From assembly GCF_009818105.1 (NCBI RefSeq), contig NZ_CP046564.1:4340001-4404000 (forward strand): DNA of 64,000 bases, read 5' to 3'. This document shows, one piece after another, positions 32,885-42,630 of the stretch (positions are counted from its first letter, which is position 1; every line of letters starts with the position of its first letter). A program made the position numbers and the translations under genes. The stretch comes from Bacillus sp. N1-1 (lineage in GTDB: Bacteria; Bacillota; Bacilli; Bacillales; Guptibacillaceae). Below the pieces are notes generated by a model. It was not told the DNA's origin. It saw only the letters and a program-made list of their open reading frames with translations, and searched no databases.

Positions 32885-33933
32885 ATATATTGGTCATACC
32901 AGTAAATGATATTTCTCCCCTGTTTCTTTGCTAAATACAAACGTTCATCTGCAAGCTTCAAACAAGGCGTAATGCCATTTTCGAATGGGAAAAGTGCTGT
33001 GCCAAAGCTCATTGTTATGCTAAAGCGATCACCTTCCGCTGTAAACGTTGTATTCCGAATCGCTAGTTGAATATTCTCAAGACGTTCTTTCGCTTCTTCT
33101 ATATTAGTGGCATCAAGTAGAATGGCAAGTTCTTCTCCTCCATACCGATACGCTCTTCCACTCGTTCCGATTTGTTTTTTGAAAATATCACCAATTTTAC
33201 GCAATACATTATCACCAACCATATGTCCAAATTGATCATTAACCGCTTTAAAATAATCAATATCCGAAAGAACAACAAGTACCGGATTCCCTTGCTCAGC
33301 ACAGTAGCGTAAATCTTCTTGGAAGGACCTGTGATTGTAGAGTTCTGTTAAAAAATCTTTTCGAGCAATGTCCTCTAGCTGCGTGTTTTTCGAGCGCATC
33401 ATTCGCTCTCTCGAAACGATGATCCCCCCTAATAACCCAATAAAAATTAAAAACATAAAGTCTAAAAGATATACAACAAGCCCTTCGCCGGTAAACGAAT
33501 AACCACTAAAGATAAGAACACCAGTATACCCTCCGCCAAGTAAAAGAGCTGCAACCATACCGCCGATAAATTTCCAATACACGGCTACATGTAAAATAAT
33601 TAAGTAAGCGATGGGAAACAAAGAACTTTCTGCACCACCAGTAAGGGCAATCAACCAGAGAAACGCAACGTAATCAAAAACCACGCTCAATTTAGTCATA
33701 TATTGATATCTTCTTGAGTTCAAAGGAGTACGGTGAAGCGCAAATTCAGCAATCGTCATATAAACGACACCAAATAAAAACAAAACTAAAAAAGAGAGGC
33801 TCGTTCCTTGTAAGAGAAAGTAGTAATATACACCTGCAATAACGAGAAAAACCCATCGAAATAGGGATAAAATCGTTTCTATCGAATGATCGTTTTGTGT
33901 TCTCACATTCACTTCATTTTCAACCCTTTTCAT
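32857..33933 (-). CDS. Membrane diguanylate cyclase (GGDEF)
   Basis: Makes c-di-GMP; 358 residues. About six membrane helices (about 25-175) form an N-terminal sensor of unrecognised type, then a short linker and a GGDEF domain beginning DFLTELYNHRSF with active-site GGEEL at about 265-269. No RxxD inhibitory site precedes it (the residues are RAYR), so product inhibition may be absent. ATG 33933 follows AAAAAGG; a GTG at 33966 is the alternative. An HD-GYP gene 5 kb away could degrade the product. Confidence 0.9.
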   Translation of the reverse strand: MKRVENEVNVRTQNDHSIETILSLFRWVFLVIAGVYYYFLLQGTSLSFLVLFLFGVVYMTIAEFALHRTPLNSRRYQYMTKLSVVFDYVAFLWLIALTGGAESSLFPIAYLIILHVAVYWKFIGGMVAALLLGGGYTGVLIFSGYSFTGEGLVVYLLDFMFLIFIGLLGGIIVSRERMMRSKNTQLEDIARKDFLTELYNHRSFQEDLRYCAEQGNPVLVVLSDIDYFKAVNDQFGHMVGDNVLRKIGDIFKKQIGTSGRAYRYGGEELAILLDATNIEEAKERLENIQLAIRNTTFTAEGDRFSITMSFGTALFPFENGITPCLKLADERLYLAKKQGRNIIYWYDQYIEKSSRLKL

Positions 33934-34035
33934 GTTGACCTTTTTCAATAATGAAATTTTTTCCACATATTCTATTATAACGAAAATCGACTAGACAATC
34001 GATTGTTTTCATAACTTTCTAAAACATTCCAATGC

Positions 34036-34065
34036 AAAAAAAGAAGGCTTTACGTAGAAGCCTTC
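34036..34065 (-). terminator. Terminator of msrAB-oxidoreductase unit
   Basis: Minus-strand GAAGGCTT / AAGCCTTC then T7; it overlaps the stop codon of the FAD protein. Confidence 0.82.
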
Positions 34066-35045
34066 CCGTTCAAAAACTGCTGCATGGCATCGGCGACAGA
34101 TAGCCCTGATATTACCGCACTTTCGATTCGCGTTTTTCCTGTTTCATCCTCTTCATGTAAGAAAGCATCTCCTGAAACGAAAACAGCTTCACTCATAGAC
34201 ATCTGTAGAAACGGATGAGGATAGACGTGATCTGCCTGAGCGTAGCGCCATCTTTTTAACTGCCGACCACTAATGAATTTATTTGGAAGGAGAAGATCTA
34301 TCCTCGATAATATTTCATCTAGGATAACATCATCCCCATGATCATAATAAGCTTTGGAGAAATCAGCCGTTGCATAAATGGTTAGGATTTGTTCCTCAGA
34401 GATTCCCTTAGCACGACTATCCACAACACGCTCAATTCCATCAGGTAAATCTGTGTCCTTGTGACCTTCAGGTGAAAGAAAAGCGAGTTCACCCTTTAAC
34501 GTAATAAGACAAACGAGCGCAGGATCGAAATGGATGTTCCTAAGTGATTTCATTGTATGTTCTGAAAAAAGCACATCACTGCTTTCCAATAATTTTACCG
34601 TTTGAGGTGCTGGTGGCGTCAGAAGTATCGCACTGGATGTTACCTGCTCACCTTCCTCAGGAATGACCACATATTTCTCATCATCGCGAATGATGCGGTT
34701 CACTTTAAACTTGTTCTGGAGCGGGACTTCACTTGCGAGATTTTTCACTAGTTGATTCATTCCGTTTGTTGCTTTATATCTCGCATGTTTCTGTCCGAAC
34801 CACTTTGATACCCAGCCATTCGTCTCCCATTCATCGACTAGCTGCTGAAACGAATCGGTTCGAACGGTAAAGAATTGCGCCCCATGATCAGCGCGGCCAC
34901 CGTCAATCCTTCGTGTTGCGAGACGACCACCGACGCTTTTGCTTTTATCAAGTACAAGTACTTCAAATCCAGCTTTCATTAGCTTTCTAGCCGCCAAAAT
35001 TCCAGCAATACCGCCACCTATGATGGCAATATCAACTTCTCTCAT
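34050..35045 (-). CDS. FAD-dependent oxidoreductase (renalase-like)
   Basis: Flavoprotein of 331 residues. The dinucleotide-binding fingerprint [17 protein letters not shown] leads to the acidic strand VLVLDKS and the GGRLATRR motif of amine-oxidase/renalase-type enzymes; [13 protein letters not shown] follows. The C-terminal [20 protein letters not shown] closes the FAD site. It overlaps the upstream msrAB stop by ATGA, so the two are translationally coupled, suggesting a role in redox repair, though its substrate is unknown. Confidence 0.82.
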   Translation of the reverse strand: MREVDIAIIGGGIAGILAARKLMKAGFEVLVLDKSKSVGGRLATRRIDGGRADHGAQFFTVRTDSFQQLVDEWETNGWVSKWFGQKHARYKATNGMNQLVKNLASEVPLQNKFKVNRIIRDDEKYVVIPEEGEQVTSSAILLTPPAPQTVKLLESSDVLFSEHTMKSLRNIHFDPALVCLITLKGELAFLSPEGHKDTDLPDGIERVVDSRAKGISEEQILTIYATADFSKAYYDHGDDVILDEILSRIDLLLPNKFISGRQLKRWRYAQADHVYPHPFLQMSMSEAVFVSGDAFLHEEDETGKTRIESAVISGLSVADAMQQFLNGKAST

Positions 35046-35998
35046 TCAAATAATACTCGGTATTCGCCGTATCCTTCTTCTTCTAGACTTTCTTTCGGAA
35101 CGAATTTCATCGCTGCTGAATTGATGCAGTAGCGCAGGCCATTTTCTCCGGGTCCATCATTAAAGACGTGGCCGAGATGAGAATCCGCTTCCTTACTTCG
35201 TACTTCTGTTCGAATCATAAAGTGACTGAAGTCTTTCTTTTCTTTGACAAAATGATTGTTGATCGGCTGTGTAAAACTTGGCCAGCCGCATCCTGCGTCA
35301 TACTGATCGGTTGAGCTAAACAACGGTTCACCTGATACGATATCCACATAGATACCTGGTTTTGCATTATCGTAATACTCATTCTGAAACGGACGCTCTG
35401 TACCATTTTTTTGTGTTACTTCATATTGAATGTCTGTAAGACGGCTGCGAAGCTCGTCATCGTTCTTTTCAAAAGCCCAGTTTTTTTCTATAAAATCAGC
35501 ACGACCTGATCCTTTTTTGTAGCGATTGTAGTGAGCAGGATTTTTCTTATGGTAATCCTGATGATATTCCTCAGCAGGGTAAAATGGTTTAGCTGGAAGA
35601 ATTTTTGTCACGATCGGTTTTGAAAAACGACCGCTTGCTTCTAGATCTTTACGTGACTGTTCAGCAAGCCGCTCTTGCTCTTCATTATGGGTGTAGATCG
35701 CTGTAATATACGTGTCACCGCGATCAAAGAACTGCCCTCCTGCATCTGTCGGATCAATTTGACGCCAGAACAGATCAAGCAATTTACTATATGGGAAAAT
35801 ATTTGGGTCAAATGTGATTTGGACGGCCTCTACGTGCCCTGTCGATTTTGAAATCACTTCCTCGTATGTTGGATAAGGCTTTTCTCCACCTGTATAGCCC
35901 GATACGATGCTTTGAATGCCAGGCATTTCTTCAAATGGTTCAACCATACACCAGAAGCAACCTCCAGCAAATGTTGCAAGCTCATAATTCGTACTCAT
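35042..35998 (-). CDS. msrAB: Bifunctional methionine sulfoxide reductase MsrA-MsrB
   Basis: Repairs oxidised methionine in proteins: MsrA acts on the S epimer and MsrB on the R epimer. MsrA domain (about 1-160) carries GGCFWC with catalytic Cys14. MsrB domain (about 170-315) has [16 protein letters not shown] and catalytic Cys in RYCINSAAM. Fused proteins exist in many Firmicutes; B. subtilis has two genes. No signal peptide, so cytoplasmic. A structured leader lies upstream. Confidence 0.95.
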   Translation of the reverse strand: MSTNYELATFAGGCFWCMVEPFEEMPGIQSIVSGYTGGEKPYPTYEEVISKSTGHVEAVQITFDPNIFPYSKLLDLFWRQIDPTDAGGQFFDRGDTYITAIYTHNEEQERLAEQSRKDLEASGRFSKPIVTKILPAKPFYPAEEYHQDYHKKNPAHYNRYKKGSGRADFIEKNWAFEKNDDELRSRLTDIQYEVTQKNGTERPFQNEYYDNAKPGIYVDIVSGEPLFSSTDQYDAGCGWPSFTQPINNHFVKEKKDFSHFMIRTEVRSKEADSHLGHVFNDGPGENGLRYCINSAAMKFVPKESLEEEGYGEYRVLFE

Positions 35999-36027
35999 TC
36001 TCTATCACTCCAATATAGAAGATTTAT

Positions 36028-36115
36028 CCTCACCTCAAGTGAGGGCGATTGTCGGTCCCTGCTCAACTAACCTCTGGGGAAAAGCTCCCTCAGTTCAAAG
36101 TTTCACTATCTATAA
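36028..36115 (-). promoter_or_regulatory. Candidate structured leader of msrAB
   Basis: On the minus strand, CTGAGGGA/TTCCCCAG forms one hairpin (about 36079-36100) and CCTCAC/GTGAGG another (36031-36047), joined by TTGAGCAGGGACCGACAATC. Neither has a terminator T-run. No riboswitch class or T-box core was recognised. Confidence 0.35.
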
Positions 36116-36247
36116 CATATCCGAAATGGACGGTTTATTGCCAGAAACTTGCTTTAGCAATAGGTAATCAGGGAATAATTTACTAAAATTATTGAAATCT
36201 GCTACAATTTAGTTGTATGACTATTTGGAAAAAGGAGACCTTTGACT

Positions 36248-37480
36248 ATGGCTACGTTTCAAGAGAATCTTCAGAAATACGCAGATCTAGCGGTAAAAGT
36301 TGGCGTAAATATTCAAAAAGGACAAACGCTTGTCGTAAGCGCTCCTCTCACATCAGCTGAATTTGTGCGTAATATTGCAGAAAGTGCTTATGAAGCTGGC
36401 GCAAAGAATGTTCACGTTGAGTGGAATGACGAAAGCTTAACTCGTATTAAGTATGACAAAGCACCCGATGAAGCATTCAAGGAGTTTCCAACATGGAAAG
36501 CAAAAGGATTTGAGGAGTTGGCTGAAAACGGTGCTGCATTCCTTTCGATTACATCTTCCAACCCAGACCTTTTAAAAGGAGTCGATCCTGAACGAATTTC
36601 GAATGCTAGCAAAACAGCAGGAAAGGCAATGGAAGGCTATCGTAACTACATTATGTCTGATCACAATAGCTGGTCTGTTGTCGCTGTTCCTTCGAAAGCA
36701 TGGGCCGAAAAGGTTTTCCCTAAGGCACCAGAAGACGAACAAGAAGCAAAGCTGTGGGAAGCCATTTTCCAGGCGACTCGTGTATCAACAGGAAATCCGG
36801 TTCAAGCATGGAAAGAACATAGCGCAAACCTTGAGCAAAAAGTGGATTATTTAAATGCTAAACATTATAGCAAGCTCCACTATCGTGCGCCAGGCACTGA
36901 TCTTACAATTGACCTTCCACAGGCTCATCAGTGGGTAGGTGGCATTAGTGAAAATGTGAAAGGCGATCATTTTGTCGCAAACATGCCGACAGAAGAAGTG
37001 TTCACCATTCCACATAAAAACGGCGTAAACGGCGTTGTTTCCTCAACAAAGCCGCTAAGCTATGGTGGAACAGTGATTGAAGACTTTACGCTTACATTTG
37101 AAGAAGGTCGCATCATTAAAGCTGAAGCGAAGCAAGGCAATGAAACGCTTCAACATCTTATCGAAACAGATGAAGGCGCACACTACCTCGGTGAAGTAGC
37201 GCTCGTTCCTCATGATTCACCTATTTCTAATGCGGGAATCATTTTCTTTAACACGCTTTTCGATGAAAATGCTTCGAATCACCTTGCGATTGGGAATGCT
37301 TATTCTTTCTGCCTTCAAGGTGGTAAGACCATGTCGAAAGAAGAGCTTGAAGCAGCAGGAGCGAACGAAAGCGTCACCCACGTTGACTTTATGATTGGTT
37401 CTGAAGAAATGGATATTGACGGAATCAAAGAAGATGGAACAAGTGAGGCAGTGTTCCGAAAAGGGAACTGGGCGATCTAG
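36248..37480 (+). CDS. ampS: M29 family aminopeptidase
   Basis: Metal-dependent aminopeptidase of 410 residues, the length of B. subtilis AmpS. Typical M29 (thermophilic aminopeptidase) segments are QKGQTLVVSAPLTSAEFVRN near the start, GRIIKAEAKQGNETL in the middle, LGEVALVPHDSPIS with metal-ligand acids and NHLAIGNAYSFC near the end. ATG 36248 is preferred; a TTG two codons upstream sits closer to AAGGAG and could also be used. Cytoplasmic. Confidence 0.93.
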   Translation: MATFQENLQKYADLAVKVGVNIQKGQTLVVSAPLTSAEFVRNIAESAYEAGAKNVHVEWNDESLTRIKYDKAPDEAFKEFPTWKAKGFEELAENGAAFLSITSSNPDLLKGVDPERISNASKTAGKAMEGYRNYIMSDHNSWSVVAVPSKAWAEKVFPKAPEDEQEAKLWEAIFQATRVSTGNPVQAWKEHSANLEQKVDYLNAKHYSKLHYRAPGTDLTIDLPQAHQWVGGISENVKGDHFVANMPTEEVFTIPHKNGVNGVVSSTKPLSYGGTVIEDFTLTFEEGRIIKAEAKQGNETLQHLIETDEGAHYLGEVALVPHDSPISNAGIIFFNTLFDENASNHLAIGNAYSFCLQGGKTMSKEELEAAGANESVTHVDFMIGSEEMDIDGIKEDGTSEAVFRKGNWAI

Positions 37481-37485
37481 ACATT

Positions 37486-37515
37486 AAAGCAGAGCGACAA
37501 CGCTCTGCTTTTTTT
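37486..37515 (+). terminator. Intrinsic terminator after ampS
   Basis: 11-bp stem AAAGCAGAGCG/CGCTCTGCTTT then T-run. Confidence 0.92.
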
Positions 37516-37616
37516 GGTGCTTTAACAAAACGTTTTTACTAGGATTCTAATCGAAACTCCTTTATACTTGAGTAAAATGATAGGTTTTAACGGTTATAAA
37601 TAAAGGAGGTTATGAA

Positions 37617-38561
37617 ATGAGTGCGAAAGTATTTATCATCCATGAAAACGAAGAATGGACAAAACCTCTCAAGCAAGAACTTGAGGCGCTTCATGTCCCA
37701 TACGAAGACTGGTTTCTTAGTGAAGGAAGCCTTGATTTAAGTGATGTACCGCCAGACGGTATTTTCTATAATCGCATGAGTGCTTCTTCTCATACGCGTG
37801 ATCATCGTTATGCTCCTGAATACACGGCAGCAGTACTCGAATGGTTGGAGAGTCACGGTCGAAGAGTATTAAATGATAGCCGTGCCCTTACTCTTGAAGT
37901 AAGCAAAGTGGCACAATATGCAGCCCTGAGAAAACATGGCATCGTTACACCAAAAACCATTGCTTCCGTTGGGAAGGATCATCTTGCAAAAGCAGCGGAT
38001 GCGTTTTCTGAACCGTTTATTACAAAACACAACCGAGCAGGTAAAGGGCTCGGCGTTCAGCTATTTAACAATCCTGAGACGCTGAAAGCTTATGTTAAGA
38101 GCGATGCTTTTGAAGATTCGATTGACGGGATTACATTGCTTCAACAGTACATTTCTTCACCTGACGAATCCATAACGCGATGCGAATTCGTAGGTGGTAA
38201 GTTTCTATATGCTGTTCGCGTTGATACGTCAGAAGGCTTTGAACTTTGTCCTGCAGATGCGTGCCAGGTTGGCGATACTTTCTGCCCTACAACGGAGGAG
38301 CCGAAGCCTAAATTCGAAGTCATCGAAAACTTCAATCACCCTGTTCTCGCTAATTACGAAGCTTTCTTAAAAGCAAACGGCATTGCCTTCGCAGGGATTG
38401 AATGCATTCAAAATGAACGTGGAGATCTCTTTACTTATGATGTGAACACAAATACAAACTACAATGCAGAAGCAGAAAGAAAAGCAGGGGTTTCTGGTAT
38501 GAAAGCGATCGCTGACACGCTAGCTCAAGAACTTTCTAACCTCCATTCTCTACAAAAATAA
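37617..38561 (+). CDS. RimK-type ATP-grasp protein
   Basis: Predicted ATP-dependent carboxylate-amine ligase of 314 residues. RimK-like features are the VLNDSRALTLEVSKVAQYAA segment (about 100-119), KHNRAGKGLGVQLF as the ATP-grasp Gly-rich loop, and the metal-binding end YDVNTNTNYNAEAE (Asp..Asn-x-Asn). It has an N-terminal pre-ATP-grasp fold. No neighbouring peptide or biosynthetic gene hints at the acceptor. AAAGGAGG precedes the ATG. Confidence 0.82.
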   Translation: MSAKVFIIHENEEWTKPLKQELEALHVPYEDWFLSEGSLDLSDVPPDGIFYNRMSASSHTRDHRYAPEYTAAVLEWLESHGRRVLNDSRALTLEVSKVAQYAALRKHGIVTPKTIASVGKDHLAKAADAFSEPFITKHNRAGKGLGVQLFNNPETLKAYVKSDAFEDSIDGITLLQQYISSPDESITRCEFVGGKFLYAVRVDTSEGFELCPADACQVGDTFCPTTEEPKPKFEVIENFNHPVLANYEAFLKANGIAFAGIECIQNERGDLFTYDVNTNTNYNAEAERKAGVSGMKAIADTLAQELSNLHSLQK

Positions 38562-38587
38562 AGAGCGCCGAGTGCGCTCTTTATTTT
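38560..38587. terminator. Bidirectional terminator
   Basis: 9-bp stem AAAGAGCGC/GCGCTCTTT between convergent genes. Confidence 0.8.
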
Positions 38588-38592
38588 ACTTT

Positions 38593-39711
38593 TTAATCTT
38601 CGTATCGTTTTTTTATTTGGAGAAAGCCATGCAGATTTTCCAAAAAGACGTCAATTAGCGATGGATCAAACTGCTTTCCTTTCTCATTTTTAAAATGAGT
38701 AAGAATATCTTCTAGAGCCCACGCTTTTTTATAAGGTCGATCGGTGGCAAGAGCATCAAATACATCGGCTACCGCAACAATTCGGCCATAAATATGAATT
38801 TCCTCTCCACTTAGTCCCTCAGGATAACCTTTTCCATCCCAACGTTCATGATGCTCTTTGGCAATGATCGCTGCCGCTTTTAGTATGGTTCGTTTTGAAT
38901 TTTCAAGAAGGTGATAGCCGATACTCGCATGTGCCTGAACTGCAAGATATTCCTCTTCCGAAAGTTTGCCTGGCTTGTTTAGTATCGCATCGGCAATCGC
39001 TACTTTGCCGATATCATGCATTGGCGAGGCGACTTTGATAAGGTCTGCTTGTTCTTCGCTTAAACCAGATTTAATAGCTAGAAGCTTTGCATACTCCGCT
39101 ACGCGCTTGACGTGAGAGCCTGTTTCCTTTGAACGAACTTCACCGATTTCTCCCATTTTGAAAATAATTTCTCTTTGTGCTTCCTCCATCTCCATATTCA
39201 TAAGTACCGATTCAAGTGCCTGGGCAGTATAAGAGGCGGCGAGGCTTATTTTTTTAACGTCACGGGTCGTAAATACACCCTCTTTCGTTAATTTATTAAT
39301 CACTTGATAAACTCCTAGCGTCTGGTTCTGCTTATTTTTTAGTGGAATAACCATAACGGACTTCGTTCGATAGTTGTACGTTATATCCATGTCTGCATGA
39401 AACCGATCGTCTTGATAGGCATCTTCAATAACAAGCGGTTCTGCCGTCTGAAAAACATACCCCGCTAAACCGCTTGAAGCAGGTATACGAACCTCCTTCG
39501 CCCTCTCTGCCACCTTCGCCCATAGCTCGTCTTTTTGTTCATCATATAACCACAGCATACAGCGATCGGCAACCGTCATATCCCGCCCCATATCTGCCAT
39601 CAGCAACAAAAGGCGATCAAGATTGTTCTCAATCGTAATACGCGATGCGTAAGCAAAGATGATATTGAGAAGTTCCTCTGATTCAAGCTCTTTCTTCCAG
39701 CGGCCATTCAT
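38593..39711 (-). CDS. GAF-HD-GYP c-di-GMP phosphodiesterase
   Basis: Hydrolyses c-di-GMP; 372 residues. GAF domain about 25-170 (MLWLYDEQKDELWAKVAE, GLAGYVFQTAEPLVIEDA), then HD-GYP domain about 185-360 with HDIGK at 232-236 and HHERWDGKGYPEGL at 287-300, both motifs intact. No membrane segment, so a cytosolic sensor, perhaps of redox or cyclic nucleotides. The partner activity may be the GGDEF protein at 32857-33933. Confidence 0.93.
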   Translation of the reverse strand: MNGRWKKELESEELLNIIFAYASRITIENNLDRLLLLMADMGRDMTVADRCMLWLYDEQKDELWAKVAERAKEVRIPASSGLAGYVFQTAEPLVIEDAYQDDRFHADMDITYNYRTKSVMVIPLKNKQNQTLGVYQVINKLTKEGVFTTRDVKKISLAASYTAQALESVLMNMEMEEAQREIIFKMGEIGEVRSKETGSHVKRVAEYAKLLAIKSGLSEEQADLIKVASPMHDIGKVAIADAILNKPGKLSEEEYLAVQAHASIGYHLLENSKRTILKAAAIIAKEHHERWDGKGYPEGLSGEEIHIYGRIVAVADVFDALATDRPYKKAWALEDILTHFKNEKGKQFDPSLIDVFLENLHGFLQIKKRYED

Positions 39712-39997
39712 CTAGCAATCGGCCTCCCTTTATAGGATCATTGCAATGTGTTTGGGGAAAATCCCACAGCTATCTCGTCCTATTCTATTAAATACTTCTA
39801 TCATACACGTATATACTATCTGGTGGTAGATTAAGGAAGATGAAATACAACTTTTTGTCCCTTTATAATAGCCAATCAATCAACAGTCTGGACTTGCTAT
39901 AACCATCAGATGGTCTTGGTTTTTGATAAAAACAGTCTTCTTTCCTAAATTCACTGACATAGGTATATAAAAACAAGGCATCAGGAGGGAAGCCGGT

Positions 39998-41095
39998 GTG
40001 AAGTTATCGTTCCCCTTATTTCAATCAGCGAATAAAAAGGAAATGCCTCTTATGAAGGAATTGAAAGGGGCCTGCCATTCATCACCTCCCGCTCTTACTT
40101 TAACGGGTGAAGAAGTGAAGCTAACAAGAATCATTCGCGAACAAACAGAGCGAGCCAATCGAAATAACGTTACGCGCACGAAAGCGTATCTCGATTTTTA
40201 TTTAAAGCACCCAGAAATTCACTGGGCATTCCTTGCCCACATTGTTTCCCGGAATGCCGGGTGGACAATGACTGATTTAAAAGGAGAATATCTCCCTCGC
40301 TTTTTATCAGCAGATGATCAGTACGCTTTCTTTTCCTTTCTAGAACGAGGGAACTGGCTAATTTTTCAAGATGCGTATCCGCAGCTGCTGATCTATGAAG
40401 AAAGTCTTAAGGTGAAAAAGCCACTTTTTCACCTCCTATCAGCCTTTCACGTTTCTTCTTTTATGAAAGTCGTTTGGAATCGCTTCTGGAACGACAAAGC
40501 CTCAGACATCCTTTCAGTGGCCCTCATCATTAACGAGCAGCACTATATCGATTCACGTATCATAAATGATCAGCACTTTAACCAAACCGTTTTTAACACA
40601 CTTCCTTTTCAAATACAAAATGTGTTCAATATGAACGTTCTCCTCTTCCCAATGATTCGGAACGGCTCGATTCAACTCATCGGAGAACCTGCCAATCATT
40701 TTCTTTATGTGAAAGAACGGATTGAACTTGGAAAACGTCTTTATCAACTTATTTTTTCTAAGCATTCGATTCTAAATGAGATTTTAGAGTGGTCAACACG
40801 TTACTCTCATACTGGCTCACGAAAAGACTTCTGGCCTGAGCTTTTTCACTCACTAAAAGAAGGGCAACCAGACGAAAAACGCGTCCTCGAACAATGCTCG
40901 CTCAAAAAAGGACCTCGTCTTTATAGTCCTCTTCTATCTGTATGGAAAGATGTACACCATGATTTACCTGATCGCAAGGATTGGTTCGTCAACACTTCTT
41001 CGCTTTCACTTTTCAAATTACCCGATCCTGATTTTTCAGGAAATGCTGCAAAGATCTACTGCCGATCTCTTCACTTACTAGAAAGTCTCTTATGA
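39998..41095 (+). CDS. DUF2515 protein (YppC-like)
   Basis: Soluble 365-residue protein of unknown function. The segment NNVTRTKAYLDFYLKHPEIH followed by WAFLAHIVSRNAGWTMTDLK is the DUF2515 signature seen in B. subtilis YppC. GTG start with AGGAGGGAAGCCG just upstream. The preceding 286 bp (39712-39997) shows no gene or repeat. Monocistronic. Confidence 0.82.
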   Translation: MKLSFPLFQSANKKEMPLMKELKGACHSSPPALTLTGEEVKLTRIIREQTERANRNNVTRTKAYLDFYLKHPEIHWAFLAHIVSRNAGWTMTDLKGEYLPRFLSADDQYAFFSFLERGNWLIFQDAYPQLLIYEESLKVKKPLFHLLSAFHVSSFMKVVWNRFWNDKASDILSVALIINEQHYIDSRIINDQHFNQTVFNTLPFQIQNVFNMNVLLFPMIRNGSIQLIGEPANHFLYVKERIELGKRLYQLIFSKHSILNEILEWSTRYSHTGSRKDFWPELFHSLKEGQPDEKRVLEQCSLKKGPRLYSPLLSVWKDVHHDLPDRKDWFVNTSSLSLFKLPDPDFSGNAAKIYCRSLHLLESLL

Positions 41096-41112
41096 AACTG
41101 TATTTCTACACA

Positions 41113-41138
41113 AAAAAACTTCCGCTAGGGAAGTTTTT
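41113..41138. terminator. Bidirectional terminator
   Basis: Stem AAAAACTTCC/GGGAAGTTTTT with loop GCTA. Confidence 0.85.
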
Positions 41139-41139
41139 G

Positions 41140-41595
41140 TTAAATGATCTTTTGCATTCGTAACACCACTTCAGCGATTAACGCTGAACCAAGAAATGTC
41201 CCAACCATAACGAACATGGCTACGACAACGCTTCGCCAGCCAAGCTTCACAAAATCAGTCCATGAGCGCCCAATTGCGATACCAGCATATGCAAGAATCG
41301 GCGTTGCCAGAGCCAGGATATTAATATTTTCAGTCCACTTTACGATATACTCAGAGCCGGGCATGACGGGCATAGATACAAGAATTCCAATAATCCCGAT
41401 GTAAGCCACGCTCGGAATATTCACAGGAAGAACGTGCTGAAGAATAAGGCCAGCTAAACAAATCACAATTAAAACCGCCATACCAGGTAAAGCAGCAACA
41501 GGAAAGACGCTGTAACCAATCCAGTTCCCAATGGCAGCAATCAGACCGAAGATGATTAATAACAATGTCCACTCTTGTACATTTTTTAGTAACAT
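41140..41595 (-). CDS. Small integral membrane protein paired with DUF3100
   Basis: A 151-residue protein with four to five hydrophobic helices and little soluble part. It begins 1 bp after the DUF3100 stop, so the two are one transcriptional unit and likely one membrane complex. I do not recognise a named family. The start follows GGGAAGGGGGCATAAG. Confidence 0.72.
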   Translation of the reverse strand: MLLKNVQEWTLLLIIFGLIAAIGNWIGYSVFPVAALPGMAVLIVICLAGLILQHVLPVNIPSVAYIGIIGILVSMPVMPGSEYIVKWTENINILALATPILAYAGIAIGRSWTDFVKLGWRSVVVAMFVMVGTFLGSALIAEVVLRMQKII

Positions 41596-41596
41596 C

Positions 41597-42430
41597 TTAT
41601 GCCCCCTTCCCCACGTTATGCGATGATTTTTCTCTTGTCATGAGCTGATACATCTTTTCTGTTAATGGAAGACCTATAAAAATACTCATGTATAACCCCG
41701 TTGATAACGACAGCAAATTACTCGCGCCTGCAAATGCAATAATATCATCGGAAAATGCAGGAAAAGCAGCAACGAGCGAGCCACTTGCAGCTGCCATCAT
41801 ACTTCCACTTCCTATCCCAGACGCCATCGCAAATGAAAGCGGATGTAGTGGTGTAATCGTCGCAAGGAATCCGGAGATAACGCCCATAAACACAGCTCCA
41901 AAAACTGTCCCAAAAATATAAATCGCCATTACGCCTCGTCCTTCAGGTGAATTGAAGCCATATTTATCAACAATCAACCCAACGTTTGGCTCTCTTGCTA
42001 CAGAATGCGTCATACCAATGCTTTCTCTTTTCAATCCCAGTAAAACAGCGATCGGAAGAGCAATGAAAATCGTGCCTAAATTCCCGAATTCCTGGAGCAG
42101 CAAAGCAGGTCCCGCCTCAATTAACTTCGGTAGTGAAGGACCAATAATCACCCCTATTTTCGCAATAAGCAAGGTCACACCTAGCACAATAAGCGGTTCA
42201 GCATTTAGCGCCTGTGCTTTTTTAATGACTGGGGTAAAAAACAAACCAAGTCCAATGAGCATGGCATATAGCATCGGTAACAGTAAGATCACGCCTGGTC
42301 CAACCGTAAACTGAAAAACGCCTATCCACTCCGTTAACGCAACAATGACTAATACAAGTAAATGCAATCGCCAATCTTTCCAAATCCCCCTAAGTTCTGC
42401 CACCCATATCCCCCATTTCCTTTTCCACAT
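41597..42430 (-). CDS. DUF3100 integral membrane protein
   Basis: Membrane protein of 277 residues, about eight helices. The DUF3100 pattern includes SIGMTHSVAREPNVGLIVDK (an exposed loop about 145-165), GVMAIYIFGTVFGAVFMG and ASGIGSGSMMAAASGSLVAA. The Gly/Ser-rich helix pair suggests a transporter-like fold. Function unknown; gene order with the small membrane protein downstream is the only context. Confidence 0.78.
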   Translation of the reverse strand: MWKRKWGIWVAELRGIWKDWRLHLLVLVIVALTEWIGVFQFTVGPGVILLLPMLYAMLIGLGLFFTPVIKKAQALNAEPLIVLGVTLLIAKIGVIIGPSLPKLIEAGPALLLQEFGNLGTIFIALPIAVLLGLKRESIGMTHSVAREPNVGLIVDKYGFNSPEGRGVMAIYIFGTVFGAVFMGVISGFLATITPLHPLSFAMASGIGSGSMMAAASGSLVAAFPAFSDDIIAFAGASNLLSLSTGLYMSIFIGLPLTEKMYQLMTREKSSHNVGKGA

Positions 42431-42584
42431 GAAAGCTCTAAAGTTATTGTTATCTTAATATTTTGATTGTTAAAAGTAAATGGATTATTCTTACACACCA
42501 CTAAAATGAGGAAGGATTTCGAAATCGTAAGCGAATACAAACACCTAAACTACAGTCTTTTTTTCAAAATTAAATTTTAATCAA

Positions 42585-42612
42585 AATAAAAAGCCAGGCA
42601 TCAAGCCTGACT
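42585..42612 (-). terminator. Terminator of the dicarboxylate symporter gene
   Basis: Minus-strand stem AGTCAGGC/GCCTGGCT followed by TTTTTATTTT. Confidence 0.85.
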
Positions 42613-42630
42613 TTTTTTGCGGATTTTATT

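Noticed and set aside
41144..41404. Plus-strand ORF over the small membrane gene at 41140-41595
   Set aside because: Complement of hydrophobic codons; the minus-strand frame has the ribosome site, operon spacing and terminator.
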